This document shows positions 16,955 to 25,605 of a stretch of DNA of 64,000 nucleotides, piece after piece. The position numbers and the translations under genes were made by a program. The stretch is taken from contig NZ_JAHCDN010000001.1 in the NCBI RefSeq assembly GCF_018413605.1, positions 682,001 to 746,000 on the forward strand, read 5' to 3'. The notes below the pieces were generated by a model that saw only the letters and a list, made by a program, of their open reading frames with translations, was not told the DNA's origin and made no database searches. Source of the stretch: Variovorax sp. PCZ-1. Lineage in GTDB: Bacteria > Pseudomonadota > Gammaproteobacteria > Burkholderiales > Burkholderiaceae_C. Within the stretch, counting starts at the first letter, position 1, and every line of letters starts with the position of its first letter.

Positions 16955-18003
16955 CGCTTGCTTTGTTTGACGATGCACCCGAGCCAGCACCGAAGAAGCG
17001 ATCAGCTTCATCGGGCGTATTGCCCGCGTTTGTGTCGCCAGAGATTCAAAGCTTGGCGAAGGAATTACCTGCATCGCTTCGCTTGGGCACATCATCTTGG
17101 TATTTTCCCGGCTGGGCAGGTTTGGTTTGGGATCAGCCGTATGCCGAAGCCAAGCTCTCCAAAAAGGGCTTGCGCGCTTATTGTCAGCATCCTTTGCTGC
17201 GCACGGTGAGCTTGGATCGCGCGTTTTACCGGCCGATGCAGGCAGAGCAATACGCTCAGCTCGCTGAGCAGGTGGATGATGATTTCCGCTTCGTCGTGAA
17301 AGTGCCCAGCATGATCAGCGATGCTTTGATTCGCAGCACGGAGGGTAATAAGGCGGGGCGTGGCTTGCAGTCCAATCCCCATTTTCTGGATGCCAAAATA
17401 TTTCACGAAATATGTTTGCAGCCATTGCTCGAGGGCTTGAAACATCAACTCGGTGCGCTTGTTTTGCAAATCAGCCCGATGCCTGCTCATATGCTCTCGC
17501 ACAGCGAGATTTCAAAGCTATTTGGGCAATTGGCCTGCATATTATCTGCGCAGAGTGCTATCAAAAATATAGTGCCTCATGCGCTGATCGCCGTGGAATT
17601 GCGCAATCCAGAGTTCATCAGCACACCCCTGCGCGAAGAGCTCATAGCCTTGCTCAAGGACACAGGGGCGACATACTGCCTCGGCCTACATGCCAAGTTG
17701 CCACCCATTGAAGATCAGCTGCCCATTCTGCGCAAGCTTTGGCCAGGCCCACTTGTTTGTCGCTGGAATCTGCATAGCAAACATGGCCGCTTCGGATACG
17801 AATCGGCACTGTCAAGTTACGAGCCGTTTAACAAATTGGTGGATGAAGATATGCATACACGCGAGCAACTCGCGCGCGTGATCGCCGGTACGCTCAAAGG
17901 TGGCCAGAAAGCTTTGGTGACGATCAATAACAAAGCCGAGGGCTCAGCACCGCTGTCGGTAGCTAAGCTAGGGACGGCTGTTTTGGAGCATATTTCAAGA
18001 TAA
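16951..18003 (+). CDS. DUF72 family protein with repeat-encoded segment
   Basis: A 350-residue protein of DUF72 (YecE-like), a TIM-barrel family of unknown function. Family-like sequences are LGTSSWYFPGWAGLVW, TVSLDRAFYRPM, FVVKVPSMISD and WNLHSKHGRFGYE. The ATG at 16951 overlaps the LysR stop and is preferred over an upstream start inside that gene. Residues about 191-208 (LACILSAQSAIKNIV) come from a dispersed element read antisense, lying before the strand ALIAVELRNPEF. The frame is intact. Confidence 0.85.
   Translation: MTLALFDDAPEPAPKKRSASSGVLPAFVSPEIQSLAKELPASLRLGTSSWYFPGWAGLVWDQPYAEAKLSKKGLRAYCQHPLLRTVSLDRAFYRPMQAEQYAQLAEQVDDDFRFVVKVPSMISDALIRSTEGNKAGRGLQSNPHFLDAKIFHEICLQPLLEGLKHQLGALVLQISPMPAHMLSHSEISKLFGQLACILSAQSAIKNIVPHALIAVELRNPEFISTPLREELIALLKDTGATYCLGLHAKLPPIEDQLPILRKLWPGPLVCRWNLHSKHGRFGYESALSSYEPFNKLVDEDMHTREQLARVIAGTLKGGQKALVTINNKAEGSAPLSVAKLGTAVLEHISR
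17521..17574 (-). repeat. Dispersed element copy 6 (inside DUF72 gene)
   Basis: Minus-strand reading: ACTATATTTTTGATAGCACT, then CTGCGCAG, then ATGCAGGCCAATTG. The GCCGGC block is eroded to GCAGGC. It is read antisense in the same frame as copies 5 and 16. Confidence 0.82.
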
Positions 18004-18060
18004 AAATGGCCTATCGCCGGCGTAGAATCTGCGCGGAATGCTATCAAATCGATACTATTT
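18001..18060 (-). repeat. Dispersed element copy 7 (intergenic, DUF72/Lrp)
   Basis: It fills the whole gap between the converging DUF72 and Lrp-type genes. The minus-strand core is GATAGCATTCCGCGCAGATT followed by ACGCCGGCGATAGGCC. The DUF72 stop codon (TAA at 18001) lies at its edge. Confidence 0.88.
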
Positions 18061-18064
18061 CAAC

Positions 18065-18541
18065 TCACACCGGTAGCTGAATTGCCACATGATCTTTCAC
18101 TGCCTTGAGTGAAAAACTGCTTCGCAAAGATTTCACAGCCGGAAGCTTGCGCAGTTTGTCCATCAACAGCGTAGAGAAATGATCGAGATCACGTGCTACC
18201 ACCATCAGCATGAAATCCTCCAGACCCGACATGCCGTGACACCAAACCACTTCGGGAATCAGGTCAATTGCCTCTTCAAACTTGCGTGCGGATTTATCGT
18301 CGTGGCTGTCCATGCCCACATGCACCATTGCCAGCACCGAGAGCCCCATCTTGCGGCGATCCAGCACAGCGCGGTAGCCGCTGATCACGCCTTCTTCCTC
18401 AAGTCTCTTCAAGCGCCGCCATGTGGGTGATTGTGAGAGCGCAAGCTGCTCGCCCAGTTGCGCGGTGGAAAGGCGGGCTTCGTTTTGAAGTGCATGCAAA
18501 ATTCGCTGATCTAATTCATCAATATTCGCTTCTTGAGGCAT
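18065..18541 (-). CDS. Lrp/AsnC-family regulator, probable kynurenine-pathway regulator
   Basis: A 158-residue Lrp/AsnC protein. The N-terminal helix-turn-helix is ILHALQNEARLSTAQLGEQLALSQSPTWRRLKRLEEEGVISGYRAVLD, and the C-terminal RAM ligand domain includes VWCHGMSGLEDFMLMVVARDLDHFSTLL. The ATG at 18541 (MPQEANIDELDQ) gives the normal length; an upstream start would run into the divergent promoter. It faces kynA across about 107 bases. In Pseudomonas an Lrp-type KynR answers kynurenine in this position, so the same role is inferred here. Confidence 0.87.
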   Translation of the reverse strand: MPQEANIDELDQRILHALQNEARLSTAQLGEQLALSQSPTWRRLKRLEEEGVISGYRAVLDRRKMGLSVLAMVHVGMDSHDDKSARKFEEAIDLIPEVVWCHGMSGLEDFMLMVVARDLDHFSTLLMDKLRKLPAVKSLRSSFSLKAVKDHVAIQLPV

Positions 18542-18562
18542 AAATATCCTAAATACATAATT

Positions 18563-18578
18563 TTGTTGGATTGAACAA
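18563..18578. promoter_or_regulatory. Candidate operator dyad between Lrp-type gene and kynA
   Basis: TTGTT-N6-AACAA is a perfect 5-base dyad in the AT-rich gap between divergent genes. Lrp-type regulators bind AT-rich dyads of about this size. Assignment rests on position and symmetry only. Confidence 0.35.
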
Positions 18579-18648
18579 TCTTGTATTGTGCGAAAAAGAG
18601 GATCAAAACGCAATCCTTTGCTCATCATCTTTGCGTACACTCGTATTC

Positions 18649-19587
18649 ATGGCACGCGTCACCCCCATCTTCCCCCAGCTCGTTGAGCCCAGCGGCGTCA
18701 ACTGTTCTAACCAATCGCGCGATATCGGTGTCACCACCGACGAAACGCGCGCTTATGCCGCCACACAGACGGACGGCAAGCCTCTTGTCGAGTTTGGCGG
18801 TACCAGCAATCCTTATGTGGATTACCAGTTCATTGATTTGCTCCACACTTTGCAGCAGCCCAAAAGCCAAGGCTACGATGAGACTTGTTTCATCGTGATG
18901 GGGCAGGTCAAAGAATTGCTGTTCAATGCGCTGCACTTTGAGCTTTACAACGCGCGGCATCAGATTGACCAAGACGAAGTGATTGAAGCCATTCGCATGA
19001 TCAGCCGCGCTCGTGCGATCACTACCTACATCGCGCATTCTTGGGATGTGCTCAACACGATCACGGCTGATGGCTTCAACGAATTTCGCAATTCGCTGGG
19101 GCAGGCTTCCGGTCAGCTCTCTTTCATGTATCGACATGTGGAATTCATTCTGGGCAACAAGAGCGCGCGGCTCGCGCGGGCGCACAGCAATATTGCGCAT
19201 GTGTGGCCGAAGATGAAAGAGGCATTGGAAGCACCTTCTCTTTATGACCGCATCATCGCGCTATTGGCCAGGCGTGGTTTTTCTCTGGATGCGAAGGCTT
19301 TAGACAGAGATTGGTCTCAGCCTTATGAAGCCAATGCTTCGGTAGAAGCGGCATGGCTTGAGATTTATCGCCAAGCCAAGACAGACAACCAACTTTTTGA
19401 ACTGGGTGAGGCCTTGGTTACGTTGGATGATCACATCTCACAGTACCGCTGGCGGCATTTCACCTCCGTCTCTCGCATCATCGGCCACAAGCCAGGCACG
19501 GGCGGCTCCGCTGGCGTGGGCTGGCTGCGGCATGTGACCGAACATCGCTTCTTCCCTGAGCTCTGGTCGCTCAGAACCTCTCTTTGA
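18649..19587 (+). CDS. kynA: Tryptophan 2,3-dioxygenase family protein with unusual active site
   Basis: Heme dioxygenase that opens the indole ring of L-tryptophan to N-formylkynurenine. The 312 residues include FRNSLGQASGQLSFMYRHVEFILGNK, matching the TDO helix with FR...ASG..S..YR..E, and the C-terminal RHFTSVSRIIGHKPGTGGSAGVGWL, with the likely heme His H270 and the GTGGS loop. The usual distal motif HQTSELW reads GQVKELL (G85-L91), so the substrate-contacting distal His is absent. ATG at 18649 is chosen. kynU follows after 13 bases, which supports a tryptophan-catabolic role. Confidence 0.85.
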   Translation: MARVTPIFPQLVEPSGVNCSNQSRDIGVTTDETRAYAATQTDGKPLVEFGGTSNPYVDYQFIDLLHTLQQPKSQGYDETCFIVMGQVKELLFNALHFELYNARHQIDQDEVIEAIRMISRARAITTYIAHSWDVLNTITADGFNEFRNSLGQASGQLSFMYRHVEFILGNKSARLARAHSNIAHVWPKMKEALEAPSLYDRIIALLARRGFSLDAKALDRDWSQPYEANASVEAAWLEIYRQAKTDNQLFELGEALVTLDDHISQYRWRHFTSVSRIIGHKPGTGGSAGVGWLRHVTEHRFFPELWSLRTSL

Positions 19588-19600
19588 ATTCACTTCCAAC

Positions 19601-20851
19601 ATGCAAGATTTTGAACAAGCCTATGCAAAGGCAAAAGCGCTGGATGCGCAAGATCCCCTGTCCGCTCAGCGTGATGGATTTCAATTGCCCGAAGGGCTGA
19701 TTTATCTCGATGGCAATTCCCTCGGCGCGCTACCGCGCAGCATGCCTGCGCGTATGCAAGAGGCCGTTGAGAACGAATGGGGCCGGGGCTTGATCCGCTC
19801 TTGGAACGATGCGGGTTGGTATCAGGCTACCTCGCGCGTGGGCGCATCCATCGCGAAGCTGATCGGTGCTAAGCCCAACGAAGTGATGGCTTGCGATTCC
19901 ACGAGTATCAATCTCTTCAAGGTGATGAGTGCGGCGGCGCAGGCCTTGCCTGATCGCAAGATCATCATTTGCGAAGAAGGTAATTTCCCGACCGATGGCT
20001 ACATCGGCGAGGGCGCTGCAGCCTTGTTTGGCAAGCAGATCGTTTTAGCGAACCAAGAAAACATTGAAGAAAAAATCGCGCAAGCAGGCTCGCAGCTGTG
20101 TTTTGTTTCACTCACCCAAGTGCATTACAAAACCGGGCGCATGCTGGATATGGCACGCGTGACGCGGCTCGTGCAAGCTCAAGGCGCGCGCATGATTTGG
20201 GATTTGGCACACAGCGCTGGCGCTGTTGTCGTTCAGCTCAACGCTTGCCGTGTTGATTACGCTGTGGGTTGCGGCTACAAGTATTTGAATGGCGGGCCGG
20301 GCGCGCCAGCCTTTGTGTATGTGCGCGAAGATTTGCGGGGCAGTGTTCAGCAGCCCTTGCAGGGTTGGTTTGGGCATGCTTCGCCTTTTGCTTTTGAGCA
20401 AGCCTACACACCCGCGCAAGGCATGAGCCGTATGCTGGTAGGCACGAGCAGTGTGCTTTCGATGATTGCCCTTGAAGAGGCTTTGAAAGTGCATGAAGGT
20501 GTGAGCATGCAAGCGATTCGCGCTAAGAGCGAGGCGCTAACGCAGCTCTTCATCGAGCTCTACGACGCGCATATCGCGCCACTTGGTTTTGGCTTAGCGA
20601 CGCCGCGCAACGCTGCAGATCGCGGTAGTCAAGTCAGCTTCACGCATCCAGATGGCTACGCGATCATGCAAGCGCTGATAGCACGCGGCGTGATTGGCGA
20701 TTTCCGTGCGCCGAATATTTTGCGCTTTGGATTTGCGCCGCTTTATGTCAGCTATGCGGATGTGGTGCGCAGTGTGGAGATTTTGCGCGAAGTGATGGAA
20801 AGTGCTTCGTGGCAGCAGCCTGAATTTCAGCAAAGAAAAGCTGTGACTTAA
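19601..20851 (+). CDS. kynU: Kynureninase
   Basis: PLP enzyme that cleaves kynurenine to anthranilate and alanine. The 416 residues show YLDGNSLGALPR near the N-terminus, the substrate region AHSAGAVVVQLNACRVDYAVGCGYKYLNGGPGAPAFVYV containing the PLP lysine (GYKYLNGG), and the C-terminal RFGFAPLYVSYADVVRSVEILREV. It forms an operon with kynA. The formamidase gene kynB, usually part of this set, is not in the window. A long hairpin lies downstream. Confidence 0.95.
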   Translation: MQDFEQAYAKAKALDAQDPLSAQRDGFQLPEGLIYLDGNSLGALPRSMPARMQEAVENEWGRGLIRSWNDAGWYQATSRVGASIAKLIGAKPNEVMACDSTSINLFKVMSAAAQALPDRKIIICEEGNFPTDGYIGEGAAALFGKQIVLANQENIEEKIAQAGSQLCFVSLTQVHYKTGRMLDMARVTRLVQAQGARMIWDLAHSAGAVVVQLNACRVDYAVGCGYKYLNGGPGAPAFVYVREDLRGSVQQPLQGWFGHASPFAFEQAYTPAQGMSRMLVGTSSVLSMIALEEALKVHEGVSMQAIRAKSEALTQLFIELYDAHIAPLGFGLATPRNAADRGSQVSFTHPDGYAIMQALIARGVIGDFRAPNILRFGFAPLYVSYADVVRSVEILREVMESASWQQPEFQQRKAVT

Positions 20852-20869
20852 GCACTTGGCTTTCTGAAG

Positions 20870-20983
20870 AATAGAACGCAAAAGACGCAAAACAAACGCA
20901 AAAATCGCAAAAAAGAAATCCTTGGTTCTGGTTTTCTTTTTTGCGTCTTCTGCGTTTGTTTTGCGCCTTTTGCGTTCTATTGT
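20870..20983. repeat. Long imperfect palindrome built of ACGCAAA-like units
   Basis: The left arm AATAGAACGCAAAAGACGCA continues as more CGCAAA units. After a loop around CCTTGGTTCTGG, the right arm runs back as TTTTTTGCGTCTTCTGCGTT and ends in TTTTGCGTTCTATT. The arms are about 45-50 bases and nearly complementary. It sits between the converging kynU and prmA genes and probably terminates both. The arms also consist of a repeated short word. Confidence 0.85.
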
Positions 20984-20987
20984 TCGA

Positions 20988-21884
20988 TCAGAAGTAAGCG
21001 GTCATCAAAATCCAACCATCTTCCCGATCAGACACTTCAAGCTTCGCATAGGGTGCATAAGCGGCTTTGAGCTCGTCTTCTTGGCGTTCCAAAATGCCAG
21101 CTAATACGAGATGCCCGCCTTGCGACACATGCCCGGTCAGCAAGGGTGCAAGCACTTTGAGCGGTGTAGCCAAGATATTGGCGAGCACGATCGCATAGCT
21201 GCGCGGCGCATTGCTCACTTGATCAGGCAAACCTGCGTTGAGCGTGACATGATTGGCTACCGCATTGTCTTTGGTCGATTGCACAGCGGCTTCATCAATA
21301 TCCACTGCATCAATGAATGAAGCGCCATACAGCGCTGCGCCAATGGCCAAGATGCCGCTGCCGCAGCCGTAATCGAGCACGCGTTGCTTGGCTAAAGCCG
21401 CTTCATTGCGAGCAATCCAGCGCAAACACATGCGCGTGGTCGGGTGTGTGCCTGTGCCGAAAGCCAAGCCTGGATCAAGTGTGATGATCTTGGTCGCAGC
21501 TGCAGGCTTGTCATGCCATGTTGGCACGATCCAAAATTCTGGTGTGATCTCCACAGGCGCAAACTGAGATTGTGTCAGCCGCACCCAATCTTGATCGGCC
21601 ACCTCTTGAGCCCCTAGGCTTTTGCAATCTGAGAAAAAGTCTTGCGGTGCTAAAAGTGATTCAGCTTCTTTGGCTTGCTCTTGGGTAGCAAACAAAGCCT
21701 TGACGACTGAGCGTTCCCAGCCCGCTTTAGGTGGTGGCATACCTGGCTCGCCAAACAGCGCTTGCTCGGCAGGCGTGGCCGTATCGGCATCTTCGACGCT
21801 CACGCTCAAAGCATCCAATGCTTCAAGCGCGTCGCTCACAGTTTCGACTTGTGACTCAGGGCAGAGAATGGAAAGCTCAAACAC
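20988..21884 (-). CDS. prmA: Ribosomal protein L11 methyltransferase
   Basis: SAM-dependent trimethylation of ribosomal protein L11. The 298 residues have an N-terminal PrmA-specific domain (MFELSILCPESQVETVSDALEAL) and a C-terminal methyltransferase domain with FGTGTHPTTRMCL, motif I VLDYGCGSGILAIGA, and VLANILATPLKVLAP (NILA catalytic region). The start is GTG at 21884, giving the usual first residues. It lies 5 bases after accC, in the accB-accC-prmA order common in Burkholderiales. Confidence 0.95.
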   Translation of the reverse strand: MFELSILCPESQVETVSDALEALDALSVSVEDADTATPAEQALFGEPGMPPPKAGWERSVVKALFATQEQAKEAESLLAPQDFFSDCKSLGAQEVADQDWVRLTQSQFAPVEITPEFWIVPTWHDKPAAATKIITLDPGLAFGTGTHPTTRMCLRWIARNEAALAKQRVLDYGCGSGILAIGAALYGASFIDAVDIDEAAVQSTKDNAVANHVTLNAGLPDQVSNAPRSYAIVLANILATPLKVLAPLLTGHVSQGGHLVLAGILERQEDELKAAYAPYAKLEVSDREDGWILMTAYF

Positions 21885-21889
21885 GCGGC

Positions 21890-23239
21890 TTACCTCTTAT
21901 GCACTTTCATCCACTCTTCCAGATAGTGGATGTTGGTGCCGCCTTGCATGAATTTCGCATCCGCCATGAGCTCACGATGCAAAGGAATATTGGTTTTGAT
22001 GCCTTCGACCACAGTCTCATCCAGCGCCGTGCGCATGCGCAGCAGTGCTTGCTCACGCGTAGGCGCATGCACAATGATTTTGCCGATCATGCTGTCGTAG
22101 TTTGGCGGGACAAAATAATTCGTATAAGCATGCGAATCCACGCGCACACCAGGGCCGCCGGGCGGATGCCACAGGCTGATGCGTCCTGGGCTGGGCATGA
22201 AGTTATACGGATCTTCCGCATTCACGCGACATTCCACCGCATGGCCACGGATCTCAATTTGCCGCTGCGTGAAAGGCAGTTTCTCACCAGCCGCCACGCG
22301 GATTTGCGTTTGTACGATATCCACACCCGTGATCATCTCCGTCACGGGATGCTCAACCTGCACGCGCGTGTTCATCTCGATAAAGTAAAACTCGCCGTTT
22401 TCGTAGAGGAATTCAAAAGTGCCTGCGCCGCGATAACCGATCTTCTTGCAGGCTGCAGTGCAACGATCACCAATGCGCTCAATGAGCTTGCGTGGAATCC
22501 CTGGCGCTGGCGCTTCTTCAATGATCTTTTGATGGCGGCGCTGCATGGAGCAATCGCGTTCGCCCAAATACACGGCATTCTTAAAAGTATCCGCAATGAT
22601 TTGAATTTCAATATGGCGTGGGTTCTGCAGGAACTTCTCCATATAGACATTGGGATTGCCAAAAGCCGCGCCGGCTTCTGCTTTGGTCATCTGCACCGCG
22701 TTGATCAGTGCTGCTTCGGTGTGCACCACACGCATACCGCGCCCGCCGCCGCCGCCAGCGGCTTTGATGATCACGGGATAGCCGATTTTGCGGGCAATCG
22801 CCCTGATCGATGCTGCATCGTCTGGCAACGCACCTTCTGAGCCGGGCACACAGGGCACCCCGGCCTTGATCATGGCTTGCTTGGCCGAGACCTTATCGCC
22901 CATGATGCGGATGGAATCGCCTGTGGGGCCAATGAATTTGAAGCCTGATTGCTCCACTCGGTCTGCAAAATCGGCGTTCTCGCTTAAAAAACCGTAGCCG
23001 GGGTGAATCGCCTCAGCATCGGTCACTTCCGCTGTGGAGATGATGGCCGGCATATTCAAATAGCTTTGCGCAGAAGGCGCAGGACCAATGCATACCGCCT
23101 CATCGGCCAGCTTCACATATTTGGCCTCGCGATCCGCTTCGGAATACACCACCACAGATTTCACGCCCAGCTCACGGCAAGCGCGTTGAATTCTTAAAGC
23201 GATCTCGCCTCGATTGGCGATCAGTATTTTTTTAAACAT
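21890..23239 (-). CDS. accC: Acetyl-CoA carboxylase biotin carboxylase subunit
   Basis: ATP-dependent carboxylation of the biotin carried by AccB, in the first committed step of fatty-acid synthesis. The 449 residues start [17 protein letters not shown] and show the ATP-grasp glycine loop [11 protein letters not shown] near residue 165, the metal-binding [20 protein letters not shown] near 287, and the biotin carboxylase C-terminal domain. Full length. It follows accB after 12 bases. Confidence 0.97.
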   Translation of the reverse strand: MFKKILIANRGEIALRIQRACRELGVKSVVVYSEADREAKYVKLADEAVCIGPAPSAQSYLNMPAIISTAEVTDAEAIHPGYGFLSENADFADRVEQSGFKFIGPTGDSIRIMGDKVSAKQAMIKAGVPCVPGSEGALPDDAASIRAIARKIGYPVIIKAAGGGGGRGMRVVHTEAALINAVQMTKAEAGAAFGNPNVYMEKFLQNPRHIEIQIIADTFKNAVYLGERDCSMQRRHQKIIEEAPAPGIPRKLIERIGDRCTAACKKIGYRGAGTFEFLYENGEFYFIEMNTRVQVEHPVTEMITGVDIVQTQIRVAAGEKLPFTQRQIEIRGHAVECRVNAEDPYNFMPSPGRISLWHPPGGPGVRVDSHAYTNYFVPPNYDSMIGKIIVHAPTREQALLRMRTALDETVVEGIKTNIPLHRELMADAKFMQGGTNIHYLEEWMKVHKR

Positions 23240-23251
23240 GAGGGATCAGCC

Positions 23252-23743
23252 TCACTCAATCACAAACAATGGCTGGCCATATTCCACGGCTGCGCCGTTC
23301 TCCACCATGATCTTCTTGATCACGCCGGCCTTGTCCGCCTCGATTTCGTTCAAGATCTTCATGGCTTCGATGATGCAAATCGTCTCGCCAGCGGCCACGG
23401 TGTCGCCGATTTCCACAAAAGGCTTGGCATCTGGGCTGGATGAGCGATAAAAGCTGCCCACCATCGGCGATTTCACCGTGTGGCCAGCCAGCGCGACGAC
23501 ATCCGCGGCAGCTTCGGACAGGGCGGGCGCGGCGGCAGGCGCGGCTGCGCTGGCTTGCGCAGGCGCGACTTGCATCATCTGCTGCATGGGTTGCTGTTGC
23601 ATCATGGCCGGCGCAGCGCTGTAAACCACGCCTCCCGAGCCTTTCACAATACGCACTTTGCCTTCGGCTTCTGTGATCTCCAGTTCTTGAACTTGAGATT
23701 CAGAGACCAAATCGATCAAGGTTTTGAGTTTGCGTAAATCCAT
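23252..23743 (-). CDS. accB: Biotin carboxyl carrier protein of acetyl-CoA carboxylase
   Basis: The 163-residue BCCP has an N-terminal helix ([23 protein letters not shown]), an Ala/Gln/Pro-rich flexible linker (about 50-85), and a biotinyl domain ending in VIE. The lysine to be biotinylated is in [12 protein letters not shown], one residue off the commoner EAMKMMNEI. It is the first gene of the accBC-prmA operon. About 140 bases without a gene separate it from the redoxin. Confidence 0.96.
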   Translation of the reverse strand: MDLRKLKTLIDLVSESQVQELEITEAEGKVRIVKGSGGVVYSAAPAMMQQQPMQQMMQVAPAQASAAAPAAAPALSEAAADVVALAGHTVKSPMVGSFYRSSSPDAKPFVEIGDTVAAGETICIIEAMKILNEIEADKAGVIKKIMVENGAAVEYGQPLFVIE

Positions 23744-23887
23744 GTGTGTACTCCAACGAAATAATTTTTGCGATCTGTAGATAGGCCAACTGAATCAGAT
23801 CAGGACGCGAGTGTAACTCATGAAAAGTGTGCAAAAAATCACGATCATTCACTTAAAAGCTATTAATTGCTGTTAAATAGGCCAAAA

Positions 23888-24445
23888 TCAGGCGATTTTG
23901 CTAAAGTCTGAGATCTGCTCTGCAGAGAGTTTACCCATATGCCGCAAGGCAATCTCGCCTTGGGAATTGATCACCACCGTGAATGGTAATGCACCAGTCA
24001 GGTTGCCAAGTGTACGCGAAAGCTCAATGCCCGCCAAGCCCGCCAGCGGGGTAGGGAATTGCACGGGGGTTTTGCCTAGAAATTTACTAACTGCATTTGC
24101 GTTATCAGCAGCTAAACCCACCATTTGCCATCCTTTTTCAGCATTTTGGCGGAAGAAGGCATCTAATAAAGGCATTTCTTCTACGCAGGGCGGGCACCAT
24201 GTTGCCCAAAAATTCACCACCAAAGGCTTGCCACGAAGCTTGGCTAATTTATAAACGCCACCCGAAGGCAGCTCGGCTTCCAACGCCCAAAGTGCGGCGA
24301 GCGCGTCATTTTCCGGCTCGGCCAGTCGATAGCGCCAAAGCGCCAGGCCAGCCCCAGCCACGACTGCTGCGCCAGCCGCAGCAGCAAAAAGTAGCTTGCG
24401 GCGCTTGGGCAGCGCAGGGGGCAATATCGGGTGAGTAGATTCCAT
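23888..24445 (-). CDS. TlpA-family thioredoxin-like protein, membrane anchored
   Basis: A redoxin that probably reduces or transfers disulfides in the periplasm. After MESTHPILPPALPKRRK comes one hydrophobic segment (LLFAAAAGAAVVAGAGLALW), acting as anchor or signal, then a thioredoxin fold with VVNFWATWCPPCVEEMPLL (CPPC) and the cis-Pro region GALPFTVVINSQGEI. ATG at 24445 is chosen; an in-frame ATG at 24466 is possible. It ends near a stretch with no other feature, upstream of accB in the same direction. Confidence 0.85.
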   Translation of the reverse strand: MESTHPILPPALPKRRKLLFAAAAGAAVVAGAGLALWRYRLAEPENDALAALWALEAELPSGGVYKLAKLRGKPLVVNFWATWCPPCVEEMPLLDAFFRQNAEKGWQMVGLAADNANAVSKFLGKTPVQFPTPLAGLAGIELSRTLGNLTGALPFTVVINSQGEIALRHMGKLSAEQISDFSKIA

Positions 24446-24504
24446 ATGCCTGTATTGTGCTGTCATCTCGCGGAAAAGTAGCCTGAATTTCAAGCAACCC
24501 GAAT

Positions 24505-24912
24505 TTATACCGGGCTTTTCATTTGTACCAAATCCCACAGGTTGCCATACAGATCCTTGAAAACAGCAACTGTTCCGTAGCTGGCTTCCAATGGCTCGCG
24601 AACGAATTCAATCCCGCGCTCTTGCATCTGGCGGTAATCGCGCCAGAAATCATCCGTTTGAAGAAAGAGGAATACTCGCCCGCCAGCTTGGTCGCCTATG
24701 AAAGGCTCTTGCACATCCTTGGATGCGCGTGCCAGCAACAAGTTGCAGCCACCTGGCGGCATGCCTGGTGGTGCAACAAGCACCCAGCGCTTGTCTTGCT
24801 CGGCTTGGTAAGTGTCTTCGACCAGGGTGAAATTGAGCTTTTGCGTGTAGAACGCAATCGCTTCATCATAGTCGCGCACAAGCAGTGCAATGTGCATCAA
24901 AGATTGTTTCAT
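24505..24912 (-). CDS. VOC (glyoxalase/dioxygenase-like) family protein
   Basis: A 135-residue vicinal-oxygen-chelate fold protein. The first half MHIALLVRDYDEAIAFYTQKLNF and the second half with VFLFLQTDDFWRDYRQMQERGIEFVREPLE and VAVFKDLYGNLWDLVQ form the paired beta-alpha-beta-beta-beta modules. Likely metal ligands are the first His (MHIALL) and acidic residues; the final Glu of many glyoxalases is replaced here by Asp (WDL). Substrate unknown. It overlaps the upstream hypothetical gene by 4 bases. Confidence 0.85.
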   Translation of the reverse strand: MKQSLMHIALLVRDYDEAIAFYTQKLNFTLVEDTYQAEQDKRWVLVAPPGMPPGGCNLLLARASKDVQEPFIGDQAGGRVFLFLQTDDFWRDYRQMQERGIEFVREPLEASYGTVAVFKDLYGNLWDLVQMKSPV

Positions 24913-25505
24913 AGCTGATTCTCCAGCAATGCTTTGACCGCCGCGATATCGCCGCGTGGCCGGCGGCCTTTGCTGTCTGATTGCAAAGCACCACGAATAT
25001 CGTCATGGTCGTAGATCATGAGATGCACGCCCACGGTTTCATTGAGTGGTGTGCAAAGGCTATGGATGCTCAGTGCGCTCACGGTTTCGCCATGGAAGCC
25101 TGTCACTTCCCGTGCTTCGTAGCGGGCGTTGTGATTGATGAGGGCGATTTCGGGGGATTTCGGATCGTCGCAAAACAGGCCGATGTAAATGTCTGAGAGG
25201 CGCGTTGCAGTGCCATGCCAAACTGCGCCACTCAAGTGCGGGCGAAACTGCTGCAGTCGCTCCATCCACGTCAACGCGAGTTCACGCAGCGCTTGGAGCT
25301 CGAAGGGCTGCGTGTCTGCGCAAAAGATCTGAATGTATTCGCGCACAGCATCTTCCAGAGCATCGTTATCTGGCAAGGCGGTGCGCGCAGGCAAGCCGAG
25401 TTGTTTCACTGCTCTGCGTTTGGCTTGTCCATACTCCAAGCCTTCCTCCACCACCAAACGTGAAGCGGTGTTGAGCAGCTCTTCTAAGATGTGATCAGAG
25501 TGCAT
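24909..25505 (-). CDS. Conserved hypothetical protein
   Basis: A 198-residue soluble protein that I cannot place in a named family. The N-terminal part (ELLNTASRLVVEEGLEYGQAKRRAVKQLGLPARTALPDNDALEDAVREYIQIF) is helical and may bind nucleic acid or another protein. The C-terminal half (LSDIYIGLFCDDPKSPEIALINHNARYEAREVTGFHGETVSALSIHSL) looks like a mixed alpha/beta domain. It is co-transcribed with the VOC gene through a 4-base overlap. A dispersed element lies immediately upstream of its ATG. Confidence 0.75.
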   Translation of the reverse strand: MHSDHILEELLNTASRLVVEEGLEYGQAKRRAVKQLGLPARTALPDNDALEDAVREYIQIFCADTQPFELQALRELALTWMERLQQFRPHLSGAVWHGTATRLSDIYIGLFCDDPKSPEIALINHNARYEAREVTGFHGETVSALSIHSLCTPLNETVGVHLMIYDHDDIRGALQSDSKGRRPRGDIAAVKALLENQL

Positions 25506-25569
25506 TTTTAAGATAAAAATGGCAGTTTGCCGGCGTAGAATCTGCGCAAGCAGCTATTATTTTTATAGC
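25505..25569 (-). repeat. Dispersed element copy 8 (intergenic, upstream of hypothetical gene)
   Basis: Minus-strand reading: CTATAAAAATAATAGCTGCT, then TTGCGCAGATTC, then TACGCCGGC and TGCCATTTTTATCTTAAAA. It occupies the leader between pit and the hypothetical gene and reaches the hypothetical gene's start codon. Confidence 0.87.
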
Positions 25570-25605
25570 GTATATCGAGTCAAATGCTTGATGATACGCC
25601 AAGCT

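Noticed and set aside
21731-22840. Plus-strand frame of 369 residues
   Set aside because: It is antisense to prmA and accC, which are certain. Long shadow frames are expected from the base bias of this genome.
23744-23887. Possible element copy between accB and the redoxin gene (AGCTATTAATTGC-like)
   Set aside because: Only a short AT-rich match; the TGCGCAG and GCCGGC blocks are missing.
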